NCBI RefSeq assembly: GCF_009707125.1
Contig: NZ_WLVL01000017.1
Location: forward strand, 62,001 to 126,000
Origin: Arsenicicoccus cauae
GTDB lineage: Bacteria > Actinomycetota > Actinomycetes > Actinomycetales > Dermatophilaceae
Length of the DNA stretch: 64,000 bases
Reading direction: 5' to 3'
A model generated the notes under the pieces. That model ran no database searches. It had not been told where the DNA came from and saw only the letters and a program-made list of their open reading frames with translations. The translations under genes and the position numbers were made by a program. The number at the start of each line of letters is the position of its first letter. Position 1 is the first letter of the stretch. This document shows, one piece after another, positions 1 through 8,353 of the stretch.

Positions 1-863
1 CGGTGCACGCACATGGGCTGGTGGCGGGCGGGTTCAACGACGCCATCGCGGCCCTGCTCGTGCTGACCCCCGTGGCGGCGGCCGATGCGTTCACGCCGTT
101 GCCGGACGCCATGGGCGCCTGGGCCCGCGCCGACGGGAGCCGGGTCCGCCTCGACCGCCTCCTCGCCCAGGACGCGCCCCTCGGAGTGCACGGATCCGTC
201 GAGGCGCCAGGGGATTCCGGCATACCGCCGCGGTTGGCTCTGGACGAGGTGACGGCGCGCTGGACGGCGGACCGCGACGCCGTCGGACCCGTCACCGCCG
301 CCATCGAGCCCGGCGAGTCCGTGGTGATCACCGGGCCCAACGGCGCCGGCAAGTCCACGCTGCTCGCCGTGCTCGCGACCCACCTCGACCCGGCGTCCGG
401 GAGCTATCGCCTCGACGGCCTGGACAGCCGGTCCGCGTCCGTCGAGTCGCTGCGCGCGCGGGTCGCGGTGCTGGACGACGAGCCGCACGTCTTTGCGTCG
501 ACCGTGCGCGAGAACCTCCGTCTCGCCCGCCCGTCCGCCACGGACGACGAGGTGACCGCGGCCCTGGAGCGCGCCGGGCTCGGCGGGTGGCTGCGCGGGC
601 TGCCCGAGGGGCTCGACACGATGCTCGGCACCGGCCACCGCGGCGTCTCCGGCGGCGAACGCGCCCGCCTCGGGCTGGCTCGCGCGATCCTCTCGGGGCG
701 GCCCGTGATGCTGCTCGACGAGCCCGCCGCCCACCTCGACCACGCCACCGCCACCGAGGTGCTCGACGACCTGCTCGCCGCGCGCGAGGGGCGGACGCTG
801 GTGATGGTGAGCCACCGCGAGGACGCCGTGGCGGGGTTGGGGCGCGAGCTCCGACTCGGTTGA
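1..863 (+). CDS. cydC: Thiol reductant ABC exporter subunit CydC (3' part; 5' end outside window)
   Basis: This is the C-terminal 286 residues of an ABC half-transporter; the frame is open to the left edge. Visible are the last membrane helix region (about residues 10-38) and a complete nucleotide-binding domain: Walker A GPNGAGKST (111-119), signature SGGER (216-220), Walker B VMLLDEP (235-241) and switch His271. The stretch LDDEPHVFASTVRENL is typical of actinobacterial CydC. Known role of the family: with CydD it exports thiols across the membrane, needed for cytochrome bd assembly. cydA/B/D are expected just to the left. CydC rather than another ABC exporter is an assignment by motif style only. 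Confidence 0.8.
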   Translation, partial: VHAHGLVAGGFNDAIAALLVLTPVAAADAFTPLPDAMGAWARADGSRVRLDRLLAQDAPLGVHGSVEAPGDSGIPPRLALDEVTARWTADRDAVGPVTAAIEPGESVVITGPNGAGKSTLLAVLATHLDPASGSYRLDGLDSRSASVESLRARVAVLDDEPHVFASTVRENLRLARPSATDDEVTAALERAGLGGWLRGLPEGLDTMLGTGHRGVSGGERARLGLARAILSGRPVMLLDEPAAHLDHATATEVLDDLLAAREGRTLVMVSHREDAVAGLGRELRLG

Positions 864-904
864 TCCCGCGCACGTGCCCCCGCGCACGTCCCCCGCCCCC
901 GCCA

Positions 905-953
905 CGATCGTGAGCGTCTCGTCCAAGAATGCTGGAAGGAACCCTCACGATCG
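905..953. terminator. Hairpin between converging genes
   Basis: A perfect 10-bp inverted repeat, CGATCGTGAG at 905-914 and CTCACGATCG at 944-953, with a 29-nt loop that itself contains a small TCC/GGA stem. It lies between the end of cydC (863) and the end of the GntR gene (985), so it can stop transcription from both sides. There is no T-run, as is common in high-GC actinobacteria. Confidence 0.5.
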
Positions 954-984
954 GGGTCATTGTGCGGGGGCGCGGGGTGGGAGG

Positions 985-1380
985 TCAGGGGCGCGAGAGG
1001 GCGGAGCGCACGGCCGCCTCGATGGCCGCGTCGTCTGCCCCCGCCGCGCGCGCCGTCGCCACGAAACCCAGCGCCAGCTCGTCCACCCCGGGCCCCGAGT
1101 CGGCCACGGCCAGCGACGAGCGAGCGAGCTCGGCGGCACCCGCGGCGATCGTCGTCCCGGCGCGGCGGGCCGTCCGCACGATCCCGGACGCCTCCAGCTC
1201 CTTGTAGGTCCGCGCCACCGTCCCCGCCGCCACCCCGAGGTCGGCGGCCAGCTGCCGCACGGGCGGCATCCGCGCCCCTTCGGTCACGACACCGGTCGCC
1301 ACGTGCACCAGCACCTGGCGCCGCAGCTGCTCGTAGGGCGGCGTGGGGTCGCCCGCGTCGACCCGCAGACCCACGCTCAT
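985..1380 (-). CDS. GntR-family transcriptional regulator (YtrA type, short)
   Basis: A 131-residue protein with a winged helix-turn-helix at about residues 15-75 (PPYEQLRRQVLVHVATG, then PPVRQLAADLGVAAGTVAR and a wing ending GTTI) and only a short helical tail. This is the architecture of the small YtrA subfamily, which usually controls ABC or membrane-protein operons next to it. Its ATG overlaps the stop of the preceding membrane-protein gene (ATGA at 1377-1380), so the two are translated from one mRNA. The regulator probably controls that operon through the inverted repeat at 2312-2352. A longer upstream reading in the same frame has no protein-like character and was not used. Confidence 0.85.
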   Translation of the reverse strand: MSVGLRVDAGDPTPPYEQLRRQVLVHVATGVVTEGARMPPVRQLAADLGVAAGTVARTYKELEASGIVRTARRAGTTIAAGAAELARSSLAVADSGPGVDELALGFVATARAAGADDAAIEAAVRSALSRP

Positions 1381-2285
1381 GCCGACACCCCGGTGACAGG
1401 ACGTGCCACCAACGAGACCCGGTGCGGGGCAAGGACCCTCACGAGGCTCCACAGGGTCAGCACCGTCACAACGGCGGCGAGGCCACCGACGACGGTCCCT
1501 GATGCGCCGAAGGGGTTGCTCGCGCACATCCCGTCCCCGGCGTGGGCCAGACGCATCCAGGAGGTCAGCAGGGCCGGCCCCGCCAGCGCCCCGGAGGCCA
1601 GCCCGGCGCCGGCGACCAGCGCCCCGGCGGACCACCGTCGGAGCGCGTCGTCCGCCCGCACCAGGTCGGCGTCACTGCCGTCACGCGGACGCCCCGCGAC
1701 GAGGCGCAGACCCCAGGCCGTGGCGGTGAGACCGACGAGCCAGACCAGCAGCGCCGGGGCGAGGTAGAACGAGCCGAACCACGGGCTCGAGCCCCCGCTC
1801 GCGGCCCAGCCCTCGGGCGTCGTGCAGGCATAGGTCAGCTGCCGCCCGTCGGTCCCCTGCAGGCGCAGGCCGATGATCACGGCCGCCAGCAGGGCGAGCG
1901 CCAGGATCCCGGACACCACCGCCTGGCCGCGCGGCACGTAGTCCCTCACCCGCCGGTGCTCGAGCCCGGCGGCGGGGCCCGTCGCCATACGGCCGATGGA
2001 GAGCTGACCGAGGACCAGGGTGAGCAGGCCGACGACCACCCCGGCCACCGGTGCCGTCGCGATCAGCCGACCGCGGCCCGTGGCGGCGAGCCCCACCACC
2101 GCCAGCAGCCCGAGCAGGACGGCCAGGAGGCGAGAACGTCGGACGAGAGCCTGAGCACGCAGGAGACGTCCGAGATGGTCGTCGACGACCACCGGGCGCC
2201 CGCCGAGGCTGAGGACCAGCGCGGCCACGAGGCAGGCGACGACCAGCACGACGACCACGACGGACAAGGGATAGAGAGCCAGCAT
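1377..2285 (-). CDS. Polytopic membrane protein, function unknown
   Basis: A 302-residue protein with about seven hydrophobic segments, starting with an N-terminal one (LYPLSVVVVVLVVACLVAAL) and ending with a C-terminal one before a basic tail. I do not recognise a named family. The start ATG at 2285 is chosen because AGGAGG stands 5 nt upstream on the minus strand; an earlier in-frame start at 2339 lacks such a site. The gene is first in a two-gene operon with the GntR regulator, a layout in which the membrane protein is normally the regulated partner. Confidence 0.75.
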   Translation of the reverse strand: MLALYPLSVVVVVLVVACLVAALVLSLGGRPVVVDDHLGRLLRAQALVRRSRLLAVLLGLLAVVGLAATGRGRLIATAPVAGVVVGLLTLVLGQLSIGRMATGPAAGLEHRRVRDYVPRGQAVVSGILALALLAAVIIGLRLQGTDGRQLTYACTTPEGWAASGGSSPWFGSFYLAPALLVWLVGLTATAWGLRLVAGRPRDGSDADLVRADDALRRWSAGALVAGAGLASGALAGPALLTSWMRLAHAGDGMCASNPFGASGTVVGGLAAVVTVLTLWSLVRVLAPHRVSLVARPVTGVSA

Positions 2286-2311
2286 GACGACCTCCTGCTT
2301 GTGCCAGATGT

Positions 2312-2352
2312 TTAACACAAAGAACTGTGCGCCTGCCACGCCTTTGTGTCAA
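2312..2352. promoter_or_regulatory. Inverted-repeat operator in the divergent region
   Basis: ACACAAAG (2315-2322) and CTTTGTGT (2342-2349) form a perfect 8-bp inverted repeat with a 19-bp spacer. With flanks the arms are TTAACACAAAG and TTGACACAAAG, 10 of 11 identical. The right arm contains a minus-strand TTGACA (2352-2347), a good -35 for the membrane-protein/GntR operon. The site also lies upstream of the phosphatase gene at 2389. Binding by the GntR protein is inferred from proximity and symmetry. Confidence 0.55.
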
Positions 2353-2388
2353 TAGGGCAGCACAAACAACCGCGAGATACTGGTAGGC

Positions 2389-2883
2389 ATGGCCGACTAC
2401 CGCATCTGCGTCATCTGCTCGGGCAACATCTGCCGCTCCCCCATGGGCGAGGTGATCCTGCGCCACCTGCTCGACGAGGCCGGGCTGGGTGACCGTGTCG
2501 AGGTCGACTCGGCCGGCACCGGCGGCTGGCACGAGGGTGACGGCGCCGACCCGCGCACCCTCACCTCGCTGACCAGCGGCGGGTATGACGGGTCCGCCCA
2601 CCGCGCTCGCCAGTGGCAGCAAGCCTGGTACGCCGACCGCGACCTCGTCCTCGTCGCCGACCGCGGGCACGAGCGCGAGCTGCAGCGGCACGCCCCGACC
2701 GAGCAGGACCGCGACAAGGTCCGGTTGATGCGGGAGTTCGACGACGACGCCGTGGCGGCGGGGACGCTGGAGGTCGACGACCCGTACTACGGCGACGCGG
2801 CGGACTTCGACCGGTGCCGGGACGAGGTCGAGGCGGCGATGCGCGGCGTCGTGGAGCACGTGCGCGAGCAGCTCGACGCGTGA
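2389..2883 (+). CDS. Low-molecular-weight protein-tyrosine phosphatase
   Basis: A 164-residue cytoplasmic phosphatase that hydrolyses phosphotyrosine through a phospho-cysteine intermediate. The P-loop C(X)5R signature is CSGNICR at residues 10-16, directly after the first strand, followed by Ser17. The general-acid loop is DPYYG at 131-135. Length matches the family (150-165). A -10 like hexamer GATACT (2376-2381) ends 7 nt before the ATG, suggesting a leaderless transcript. The protein resembles MptpA/PtpA-type enzymes; the substrate cannot be read from the sequence. Confidence 0.9.
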   Translation: MADYRICVICSGNICRSPMGEVILRHLLDEAGLGDRVEVDSAGTGGWHEGDGADPRTLTSLTSGGYDGSAHRARQWQQAWYADRDLVLVADRGHERELQRHAPTEQDRDKVRLMREFDDDAVAAGTLEVDDPYYGDAADFDRCRDEVEAAMRGVVEHVREQLDA

Positions 2884-3007
2884 GCCACGCGAGCGGGAGG
2901 GCGCGGCGCCATACGGGCGGCAACTGACTGACAAGCCGCAGTCCCTCTGCTGGACTGGACCCTGCGCCACCGTCCACGCCACCCGACCAGCCGACCGAGG
3001 AGCATCC

Positions 3008-3793
3008 ATGTCCGTCCGCGAGACCCCCTGGCCGCTCGGCACGCCCTGCTGGCCGGACCTGATGTGCGACGACCCGAGGGCGGCGGCACGGACCTACGCG
3101 ACGCTGTTCGGGTGGGAGGTCGAGGAGGGGCCCGACGCCTACCTGCTGATGCTGCGCGACGGCTTGCGGGTCGCCGGGATCGGCCCCAAGCCGCCGACCG
3201 CGCCGTGGCCGGCGGTGTGGACGACCTATCTCGCCGTCGACGACACCGACCGTGTCGCCACCCTCGAGCAGGAGCAGGGTGCCGAGCAGCTGCTGCGGCC
3301 CACCGACATCCCCGGCCTGGCGCGGATCGCGCTGCTGGTCGACCCCACGGGCGCCCATCACGGCCTGTGGCAGGCCGCGCCGGGGGTCGGCGCCGAGCGC
3401 TACAACGAGCACGGGTCGCTCGTCTGGAACGAGCTCATGGTCCGCGACCACGAGGAGGCGATGGGCTTCTACGGCGAGGTCTTCGGCCACTCCTACGAGG
3501 TGATCGAGGAGGACGACGGGTCGTTCGCCTACGCCCAGGTCGTCACCGCCGACGGGCGGCTGGTGTGCGGGCTGGGGCGCATCGGCGACGAGTACGGCGA
3601 TCAGTTCCGCCCCCACTGGATGACCTACTTCCTGAGCGACGTGCCGACCGCCACGGTCTCCGCGGTCCAGCGCCTCGGCGGGCGGGTGCTGATGGACGTC
3701 GTCGAAGGGCCGTTCGGGCAGCTGGCGGTGCTGGAGGGTCCGCAGGGCGAGGTGTTCAGCGTCATCCGACCGGACCACGTCGACGAGGACTGA
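3008..3793 (+). CDS. VOC-superfamily protein with two glyoxalase-type domains
   Basis: A 261-residue protein made of two consecutive vicinal-oxygen-chelate domains, about residues 8-125 and 135-258. The first opens with PCWPDLMCDDPRAAARTYATLFGWEVEEG and the second with SLVWNELMVRDHEEAMGFYGEVFG, the usual betaalpha-betabetabeta start with the family's W/Y-N-E metal-strand. Such tandem proteins are common in actinobacteria and are often annotated as glyoxalase-like or as bleomycin-resistance-like; no substrate can be assigned. The start ATG has GAGGAG seven nt upstream. It stands alone between the phosphatase and the DinB-type gene. Confidence 0.85.
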   Translation: MSVRETPWPLGTPCWPDLMCDDPRAAARTYATLFGWEVEEGPDAYLLMLRDGLRVAGIGPKPPTAPWPAVWTTYLAVDDTDRVATLEQEQGAEQLLRPTDIPGLARIALLVDPTGAHHGLWQAAPGVGAERYNEHGSLVWNELMVRDHEEAMGFYGEVFGHSYEVIEEDDGSFAYAQVVTADGRLVCGLGRIGDEYGDQFRPHWMTYFLSDVPTATVSAVQRLGGRVLMDVVEGPFGQLAVLEGPQGEVFSVIRPDHVDED

Positions 3794-3862
3794 GCGCCCA
3801 CCCGGCCCGATAGTGCGGCCGACCGGCGGCCGGCCCCGTCCGAACTGGCTAGGGTCGGGGCC

Positions 3863-4588
3863 ATGGATGCAGCGCAGCGCCTCGAGGCCCTCACGGCCGC
3901 CGTCGACGCCATCTCCGCCAACGGGGCCAACCTCGCCGCCGAGGTCGACTGCCCCACCTGCCCCCACTGGACGGTCGAGGACCTGGTCGACCACCTGGGG
4001 CGGGTGCACCTGTGGGCCGCCGAGGCCACGCGGGGCACCGAGCGCCCATCGATGGGCGAGCGGGAGCAGGGGGACCTGACCCTGGGCGAGTGGTATGCCG
4101 ACTGCGGCCGCCGGCTGGTGGACCGGCTGCGCGAGGTCGACCCCGCCGCCGAGTGCTGGACCTTCGACCGGGACGACCGCACGGTGGGCTTCTGGATCCG
4201 GCGGCAGCTGCACGAGACGACGATCCACTGGGTCGACCTCGCGCGCGCGCACGGCATCGAGGCGGACATCAGCGACGCCGTGGCCGACGACGGGGTCGAC
4301 GAGCTGCTGCACCTCTTCGTGCCGCGACGGGTCGAGGACCCGCAGACCGCGCTGCCCCTGCCCCTGCAGATCCGGGCCACCGACACGGGCTCCGTGTGGT
4401 GGGTGCAGGAGTCGGACGGGGTCGTGTCGGCGGGGCGCGGCGAGGAGGGCGAGTCGGTCGCCGAGATCCGCGGCGAGGCGGTGGAGCTCTATCTCGCGCT
4501 GTGGGGCCGCACCAGCCGTGAGGCCCTGCACGTCGACGGGGAGGCCGCCCCGGCACGCGGCTTCCTGAAGCAGCAGCTCTGCCCCTGA
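3863..4588 (+). CDS. Maleylpyruvate isomerase family, mycothiol-dependent enzyme
   Basis: A 241-residue protein. The N-terminal half is a DinB-like four-helix bundle with the CPTCPHWTVEDLVDHLGRVHLW block typical of the mycothiol-dependent maleylpyruvate isomerase N-terminal domain; conserved histidines here (HLGRVHLW and ETTIHWVDLARAHG) would bind the metal. The C-terminal part (about residues 165-235) is the small domain usually found in this family. The family uses mycothiol in isomerisation or conjugation reactions, which fits an actinobacterium. A TAGGGT hexamer at 3850-3855 ends 7 nt before the ATG, implying leaderless translation. The real substrate is unknown. Confidence 0.85.
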   Translation: MDAAQRLEALTAAVDAISANGANLAAEVDCPTCPHWTVEDLVDHLGRVHLWAAEATRGTERPSMGEREQGDLTLGEWYADCGRRLVDRLREVDPAAECWTFDRDDRTVGFWIRRQLHETTIHWVDLARAHGIEADISDAVADDGVDELLHLFVPRRVEDPQTALPLPLQIRATDTGSVWWVQESDGVVSAGRGEEGESVAEIRGEAVELYLALWGRTSREALHVDGEAAPARGFLKQQLCP

Positions 4589-4640
4589 TCGGGCCGGTCT
4601 GTCAGCGGCGACGGCGCACCCGCGTCTCGTCCCACACGGG

Positions 4641-4762
4641 CGATGCCCCTACCCCCGGCGGGGGCATCAGCCTGGGGGACGAAGGCCGGTCGATGCCCCT
4701 ACCCCCGGCGGGATCATCAGCCTGGCGAACGAAGGCCGGTCGATGCCCCTACCCCCGGCGGG
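4641..4762. repeat. 50-bp tandem repeat, locus A (about 2.4 copies)
   Basis: The block beginning CGATGCCCCTACCCCCGGCG recurs at 4641, 4691 and 4741, exactly 50 bp apart, and the intervening 30 bp are conserved too (CATCAGCCTGG and GAACGAAGGCCGGT parts). The first copy carries GATGCCCC (4642-4649) and GGGGCATC (4661-4668), a perfect 8-bp hairpin. The same unit appears in four copies at 20488-20686. It sits between the DinB-type gene and the ABC operon and is not coding, because a 50-bp period shifts the frame at each copy. See the finding on this repeat. Confidence 0.9.
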
Positions 4763-4815
4763 TCAGGGGGATCACCCATAGGCCGGCCCGGGCGGCGCGC
4801 CCTAGGGTGAGGAGC

Positions 4816-5790
4816 ATGACAGGCGAGGGGGAGAGCGTCGCCCGGGGGACACCGGTGATCCGCACGCGCGGGATCACCATGGAGTACCCCCGGGTGCGGG
4901 CGCTGGACGCGCTGGATCTCGACGTGGGTCAGGGCGTGACCGGGCTGGTGGGCGCCAACGGGGCCGGCAAGTCGACGCTCATCAAGGTGCTGCTGGGCCT
5001 GCTGGCGCCGACCAGCGGTGACGCGCAGGTGCTCGGCCACGACGTGCGCTCGCAGGGCGCGGCGATCCGGGCCCGTGTCGGCTACATGCCCGAGCACGAC
5101 TGCCTGCCGGCCGACGTGAGCGCCAGCGAGTTCGTCGTGCACATGGGCCGTATGTCGGGCCTGCCCCACACGGTGGCCCGGGAACGAGCGGCCGACGTGC
5201 TGCGGCACGTGGGGCTGGCGGAGGAGCGCTACCGCGTGATGGGCGGCTACTCCACGGGCATGAAGCAGCGGGCCAAGCTCGCCCAGGCGCTCGTGCACGA
5301 CCCCGACCTCGTCCTGCTCGACGAGCCGACGAACGGCCTGGACCCGGCCAGCCGCGACGACATGCTCGACCTGGTGCGGCGCATCGGGACGGACTTCGGC
5401 ATCTCGGTGCTGGTCACGAGCCACCTGCTCGGTGAGCTCGAGCGGGTCAGCGACCACGTCGTCGTGCTGGACGGCGGGCGGCTGCTGCGGTCCTCGGCGA
5501 CGTCCGAGTTCACCGAGGCGACCGGGACGCTGCTGGTGGAGGTGCTCGGCACCACGACCGAGCGCGACCGGCTCGGCCACGCCCTCGCCGAGCGCGGCCT
5601 GCAGTGCCACCCCGTCGACGGCGCCGTCGAGGTCGTGCCGCCACCCGGCGGTGAGGTCGGCGGGGTCGACGTACGAGACCTGGTGCGCGACACGGTGATC
5701 GACCTCGACCTCGGTCTCGTCCGCATCCAGGAGGGACGGCACCGGATCCAGGACGTCTTCGCCGTCCGCGAGGAGGTGGCGCAGCCATGA
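4816..5790 (+). CDS. ABC transporter ATP-binding protein (ABC-2 type), first of pair 1
   Basis: A 324-residue ATPase: Walker A GANGAGKST near residue 45, signature YSTGMKQRAKLAQ, Walker B LVLLDEPTNGLDP, switch His in VLVTSHLL, then an extra C-terminal domain of about 90 residues. It powers the permease encoded next; the cargo is unknown. The start ATG 4816 follows GAGGAGC, and a TAGGGT -10 candidate (4803-4808) lies just before it. An upstream in-frame extension runs through the 50-bp repeat and was rejected. The gene is first of four overlapping genes (4816-8301). Confidence 0.9.
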   Translation: MTGEGESVARGTPVIRTRGITMEYPRVRALDALDLDVGQGVTGLVGANGAGKSTLIKVLLGLLAPTSGDAQVLGHDVRSQGAAIRARVGYMPEHDCLPADVSASEFVVHMGRMSGLPHTVARERAADVLRHVGLAEERYRVMGGYSTGMKQRAKLAQALVHDPDLVLLDEPTNGLDPASRDDMLDLVRRIGTDFGISVLVTSHLLGELERVSDHVVVLDGGRLLRSSATSEFTEATGTLLVEVLGTTTERDRLGHALAERGLQCHPVDGAVEVVPPPGGEVGGVDVRDLVRDTVIDLDLGLVRIQEGRHRIQDVFAVREEVAQP

Positions 5791-6662
5791 CGGCCCGCAT
5801 CCACGACCTCGGCTACCGCGGCTACGACGGCGAGCGCCTGTCCGACGGCGCCGTCGCCCGGTCCCTCTACGTCCTCGGGCTGCGGCACGCGTTCGGCCTC
5901 GGCCGGTCGATGAGGTCCCGCCTGCTGCCCCTCGGTCTCCTCGCGGTCTCCGTGCTCCCGGCGCTCGTCATGGTCGCGATCACGGTCTTCGTCAAGCTGG
6001 ACCGGCTGCCGATGACCTACGACCGGTATGCCGACACCATGCAGACGATCACCGCGATCTTCGTGGCCGCGCAGGCGCCCGTGCTGTTCTCGCGCGACCT
6101 GCGCTTCCGCACGCTGCCGCTCTACCTCGCGCGGCCCATGCGCCGCAGCACCTATGTCCTGACCCGGCTGGCGTCGCTGCTCACCGCCATCCTGATCGTC
6201 GTCACCCTGCCCGTCGTCGTGCTCTGGCTCGGCGCGCTGCTGGGCCGGCTCCCCTGGCAGGACCAGACCCGCGAGATGCTCAAGACCCTGCCCCTGCTCG
6301 TGATCCTCGCCGCGCTGCTCGCGGTGATCGGTGGGCTGCTGTCCAGCCTCACGACCCGCCGGGGCATCGCGGTCGTCGCCATCGTCGCCACGCTCTTCGT
6401 CAGCTCGGGCGTGGCCAACGCCATCGCCGCGATCGCCCAGTCCGCCGACGGCTCCACGCCGATCCACGGGGTGTGGGCCGGCGCGCTCAACCCGTGGACG
6501 CTGGTCGGGGGGCTCGGCACCTGGTGGTTCGACCTCGCCCCGACCCTCGCGCCGCCGCGCGACCTCGCCGACGGCGCCGTCTACCTCGGCGTCGCCGCCC
6601 TGGTCGTCCTCGGCGGCACGGCGCTGCTGCTGCGCCGCTACGCGAAGGTGGGGTCGGCATGA
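5787..6662 (+). CDS. ABC-2 type permease, pair 1
   Basis: A 291-residue membrane protein with about six hydrophobic segments after a short cytoplasmic start (ARIHDLGYRGYDGERLSDG), which is typical for actinobacterial ABC-2 permeases. The first long segment is at residues 45-70 (LLPLGLLAVSVLPALVMVAITVFV) and the last ends in a basic tail. It overlaps the ATPase gene before it by ATGA (5787-5790) and the next ATPase by the same arrangement (6659-6662), so the four genes are translationally coupled. Substrate unknown. Confidence 0.85.
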   Translation: MTARIHDLGYRGYDGERLSDGAVARSLYVLGLRHAFGLGRSMRSRLLPLGLLAVSVLPALVMVAITVFVKLDRLPMTYDRYADTMQTITAIFVAAQAPVLFSRDLRFRTLPLYLARPMRRSTYVLTRLASLLTAILIVVTLPVVVLWLGALLGRLPWQDQTREMLKTLPLLVILAALLAVIGGLLSSLTTRRGIAVVAIVATLFVSSGVANAIAAIAQSADGSTPIHGVWAGALNPWTLVGGLGTWWFDLAPTLAPPRDLADGAVYLGVAALVVLGGTALLLRRYAKVGSA

Positions 6663-7573
6663 GCACCCTCGCCCTGCACCAGGTCTCGCGCTGGTTCGGC
6701 GACCTCGTCGCCGTCAACGACGTCACGATGGACATCGGACCCGGCGTCACGGGCCTGCTCGGCCCCAACGGCGCCGGCAAGTCCACCCTCATCGCGCTGA
6801 TGTCGGGCTTCCTGTCGCCGTCGGCGGGGTCGGTGACCCTCGACGGTGAGCCCACCTGGCGCAACCCCGGCGTCTACCGCCACCTCGGGCTCGTGCCCGA
6901 GCGCGAGTCCGTCATGGAGCACCTGACGGGGCGGGCGTTCGTGCGGGCCAACGCCGAGCTGCACGGCCTGCCCGATCCCGGCGCCGCCGCCGAGCGCGCC
7001 ATGGAGCTCGTCGAGATGAACGACCCGGCGTCGCGCGTCATCCGGACCTACTCCAAGGGCATGCGGCAGCGGATCAAGATGGCGAGCGCCCTCGTCCACG
7101 AGCCGGCGGTGCTGCTGCTCGACGAGCCGTTCAACGGCATGGACCCCCGCCAGCGCATGCACCTCATGGAGCTGCTGCGGCAGATGGGGTCCGACGGGCG
7201 CACCGTGCTGTTCAGCTCGCACATCCTCGAGGAGGTCGAGCAGGTCGCCCGCCAGATCGAGGTCGTCGTGGCCGGACGCCACGCCGCGAGTGGGGACTTC
7301 GGCGCCATACGGCGGCTGATGACCGACCGACCCAACCACTATGTCGTCCGCTCCTCCGACGACCGCCGGCTCGCCGCCGCCCTGGTCGCCGACCCTTGCG
7401 TGCGCGGCGTCTCGTTGCGGCCCACGGGAGGCCTCGAGGTCGAGGCCACCGACTTCGGCCGCTTCACCCACGTGCTGCCCCGCGTCTCGCGCGACCTCGA
7501 CGTCCGCCTGGTCGAGGTCAGCCCCACCGACGAGTCGCTGGAGAGCGTCTTCTCCTACCTGGTGTCCTCATGA
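6659..7573 (+). CDS. ABC transporter ATP-binding protein, pair 2
   Basis: A 304-residue ATPase with Walker A GPNGAGKST, a signature-like YSKGMRQRIKMASAL (SKGMR in place of LSGGQ, as in many ABC-2 exporters), Walker B VLLLDEPFNGMDP and the switch His in LFSSHILEE. A C-terminal domain of about 80 residues follows. The ATG at 6659 overlaps the preceding permease stop and is preferred to earlier in-frame starts inside that gene. The presence of two ATPase/permease pairs in one operon suggests either a heteromeric exporter or two related transporters made together. Confidence 0.9.
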   Translation: MSTLALHQVSRWFGDLVAVNDVTMDIGPGVTGLLGPNGAGKSTLIALMSGFLSPSAGSVTLDGEPTWRNPGVYRHLGLVPERESVMEHLTGRAFVRANAELHGLPDPGAAAERAMELVEMNDPASRVIRTYSKGMRQRIKMASALVHEPAVLLLDEPFNGMDPRQRMHLMELLRQMGSDGRTVLFSSHILEEVEQVARQIEVVVAGRHAASGDFGAIRRLMTDRPNHYVVRSSDDRRLAAALVADPCVRGVSLRPTGGLEVEATDFGRFTHVLPRVSRDLDVRLVEVSPTDESLESVFSYLVSS

Positions 7574-8301
7574 ATCCCACCGTGGTCCGCCTCGCGTTCT
7601 CCTCGCTGCTCGGCCGCGCCCGCTCGCTCGGCCTGCTGGCCCTGCCGCTCGTGCTGCTCGCGGTGTGCCTGCTGGCCCGGCTGGCCGGCGGCGAGCCCCA
7701 GTCCTCCGACGGCACCCTCGGGCGCGCCGTCCTGTCCGGTCTCGGCCTCGCCGTCGTCGTCCCCTTGCTCGCGCTGCTCGTGGCCGCCCAGCTGCTCGGC
7801 AACGAGATGGACGACGGCACCATCGCCTACCTGCTGTCCAAGCCGATCCCCCGCTGGCACATCGTCGTCAGCAAGCTCGTCGCCGCGATCACGACGACGC
7901 TGCTGCTGGGGGCGGTCTCGATGGCGCTCGCCTCGCTGATCCTCGACCACACCGATCCCGGCAAGGCGCTCGGGTGGGCGGTCGGCGCCGCCGTCGCGTC
8001 CGTGGCGTACTCCGCGCTGTTCCTCGCGCTGTCGTCGATGACCAAGCACTCGGTCGTCTGGGGCCTGATGTACCTCCTCGTGTGGGAGGGCGCCCTGGCC
8101 ACCCTCCTCGAAGGCATCTCGTGGCTCAGCATCCGGTCGTGGAGCACCCGCATCGCGGGGTGGGCGGGCGACATGTCGGTGATCAGCGCCGACAGCGCGC
8201 CCCTCGGCTATGCCTGGGTCGCGTCGGGCGTGGTCCTCGTGGCGGGGACCGTCTGGGCGGCATACCGCCTGCGCGGCCTGTCGATCACCGGGGACGACTG
8301 A
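7570..8301 (+). CDS. ABC-2 type permease, pair 2
   Basis: A 243-residue membrane protein with about six helices. It begins MNPTVVRLAFSSLLGRARSLG, then LLALPLVLLAVCLLARLAG, and contains the motif LGNEMDDGTIAYLLSKPIPR, which is characteristic of ABC-2 permeases where a cytoplasmic amphipathic helix precedes helix 3. It overlaps the previous ATPase gene by ATGA (7570-7573) and is the last gene of the operon. Cargo unknown. Confidence 0.85.
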   Translation: MNPTVVRLAFSSLLGRARSLGLLALPLVLLAVCLLARLAGGEPQSSDGTLGRAVLSGLGLAVVVPLLALLVAAQLLGNEMDDGTIAYLLSKPIPRWHIVVSKLVAAITTTLLLGAVSMALASLILDHTDPGKALGWAVGAAVASVAYSALFLALSSMTKHSVVWGLMYLLVWEGALATLLEGISWLSIRSWSTRIAGWAGDMSVISADSAPLGYAWVASGVVLVAGTVWAAYRLRGLSITGDD

Positions 8302-8317
8302 TCAACCTCGATTTTTG

Positions 8318-8346
8318 CTTGACATCGAGATATCCCCTGTCAAGAT
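8318..8346 (+). promoter_or_regulatory. Promoter with overlapping inverted-repeat operator for the MFS gene
   Basis: CTTGACA (8318-8324) and TGTCAAG (8338-8344) form a perfect 7-bp inverted repeat with a 13-bp spacer. TTGACA at 8319-8324 is a consensus -35, and CAAGAT at 8341-8346 lies 16 bp downstream as a -10. The ATG at 8354 follows 7 nt later. A repressor binding the repeat would cover the whole promoter. No regulator gene sits beside it; MarR-type proteins bind sites of this look, but that is a guess. Confidence 0.6.
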
Positions 8347-8353
8347 TTCTTGT

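Noticed and set aside
4693-4815. Longer N-terminus for the first ABC ATPase
   Set aside because: The extension would run through the 50-bp repeat; AGGAGC and a -10 box support ATG 4816.
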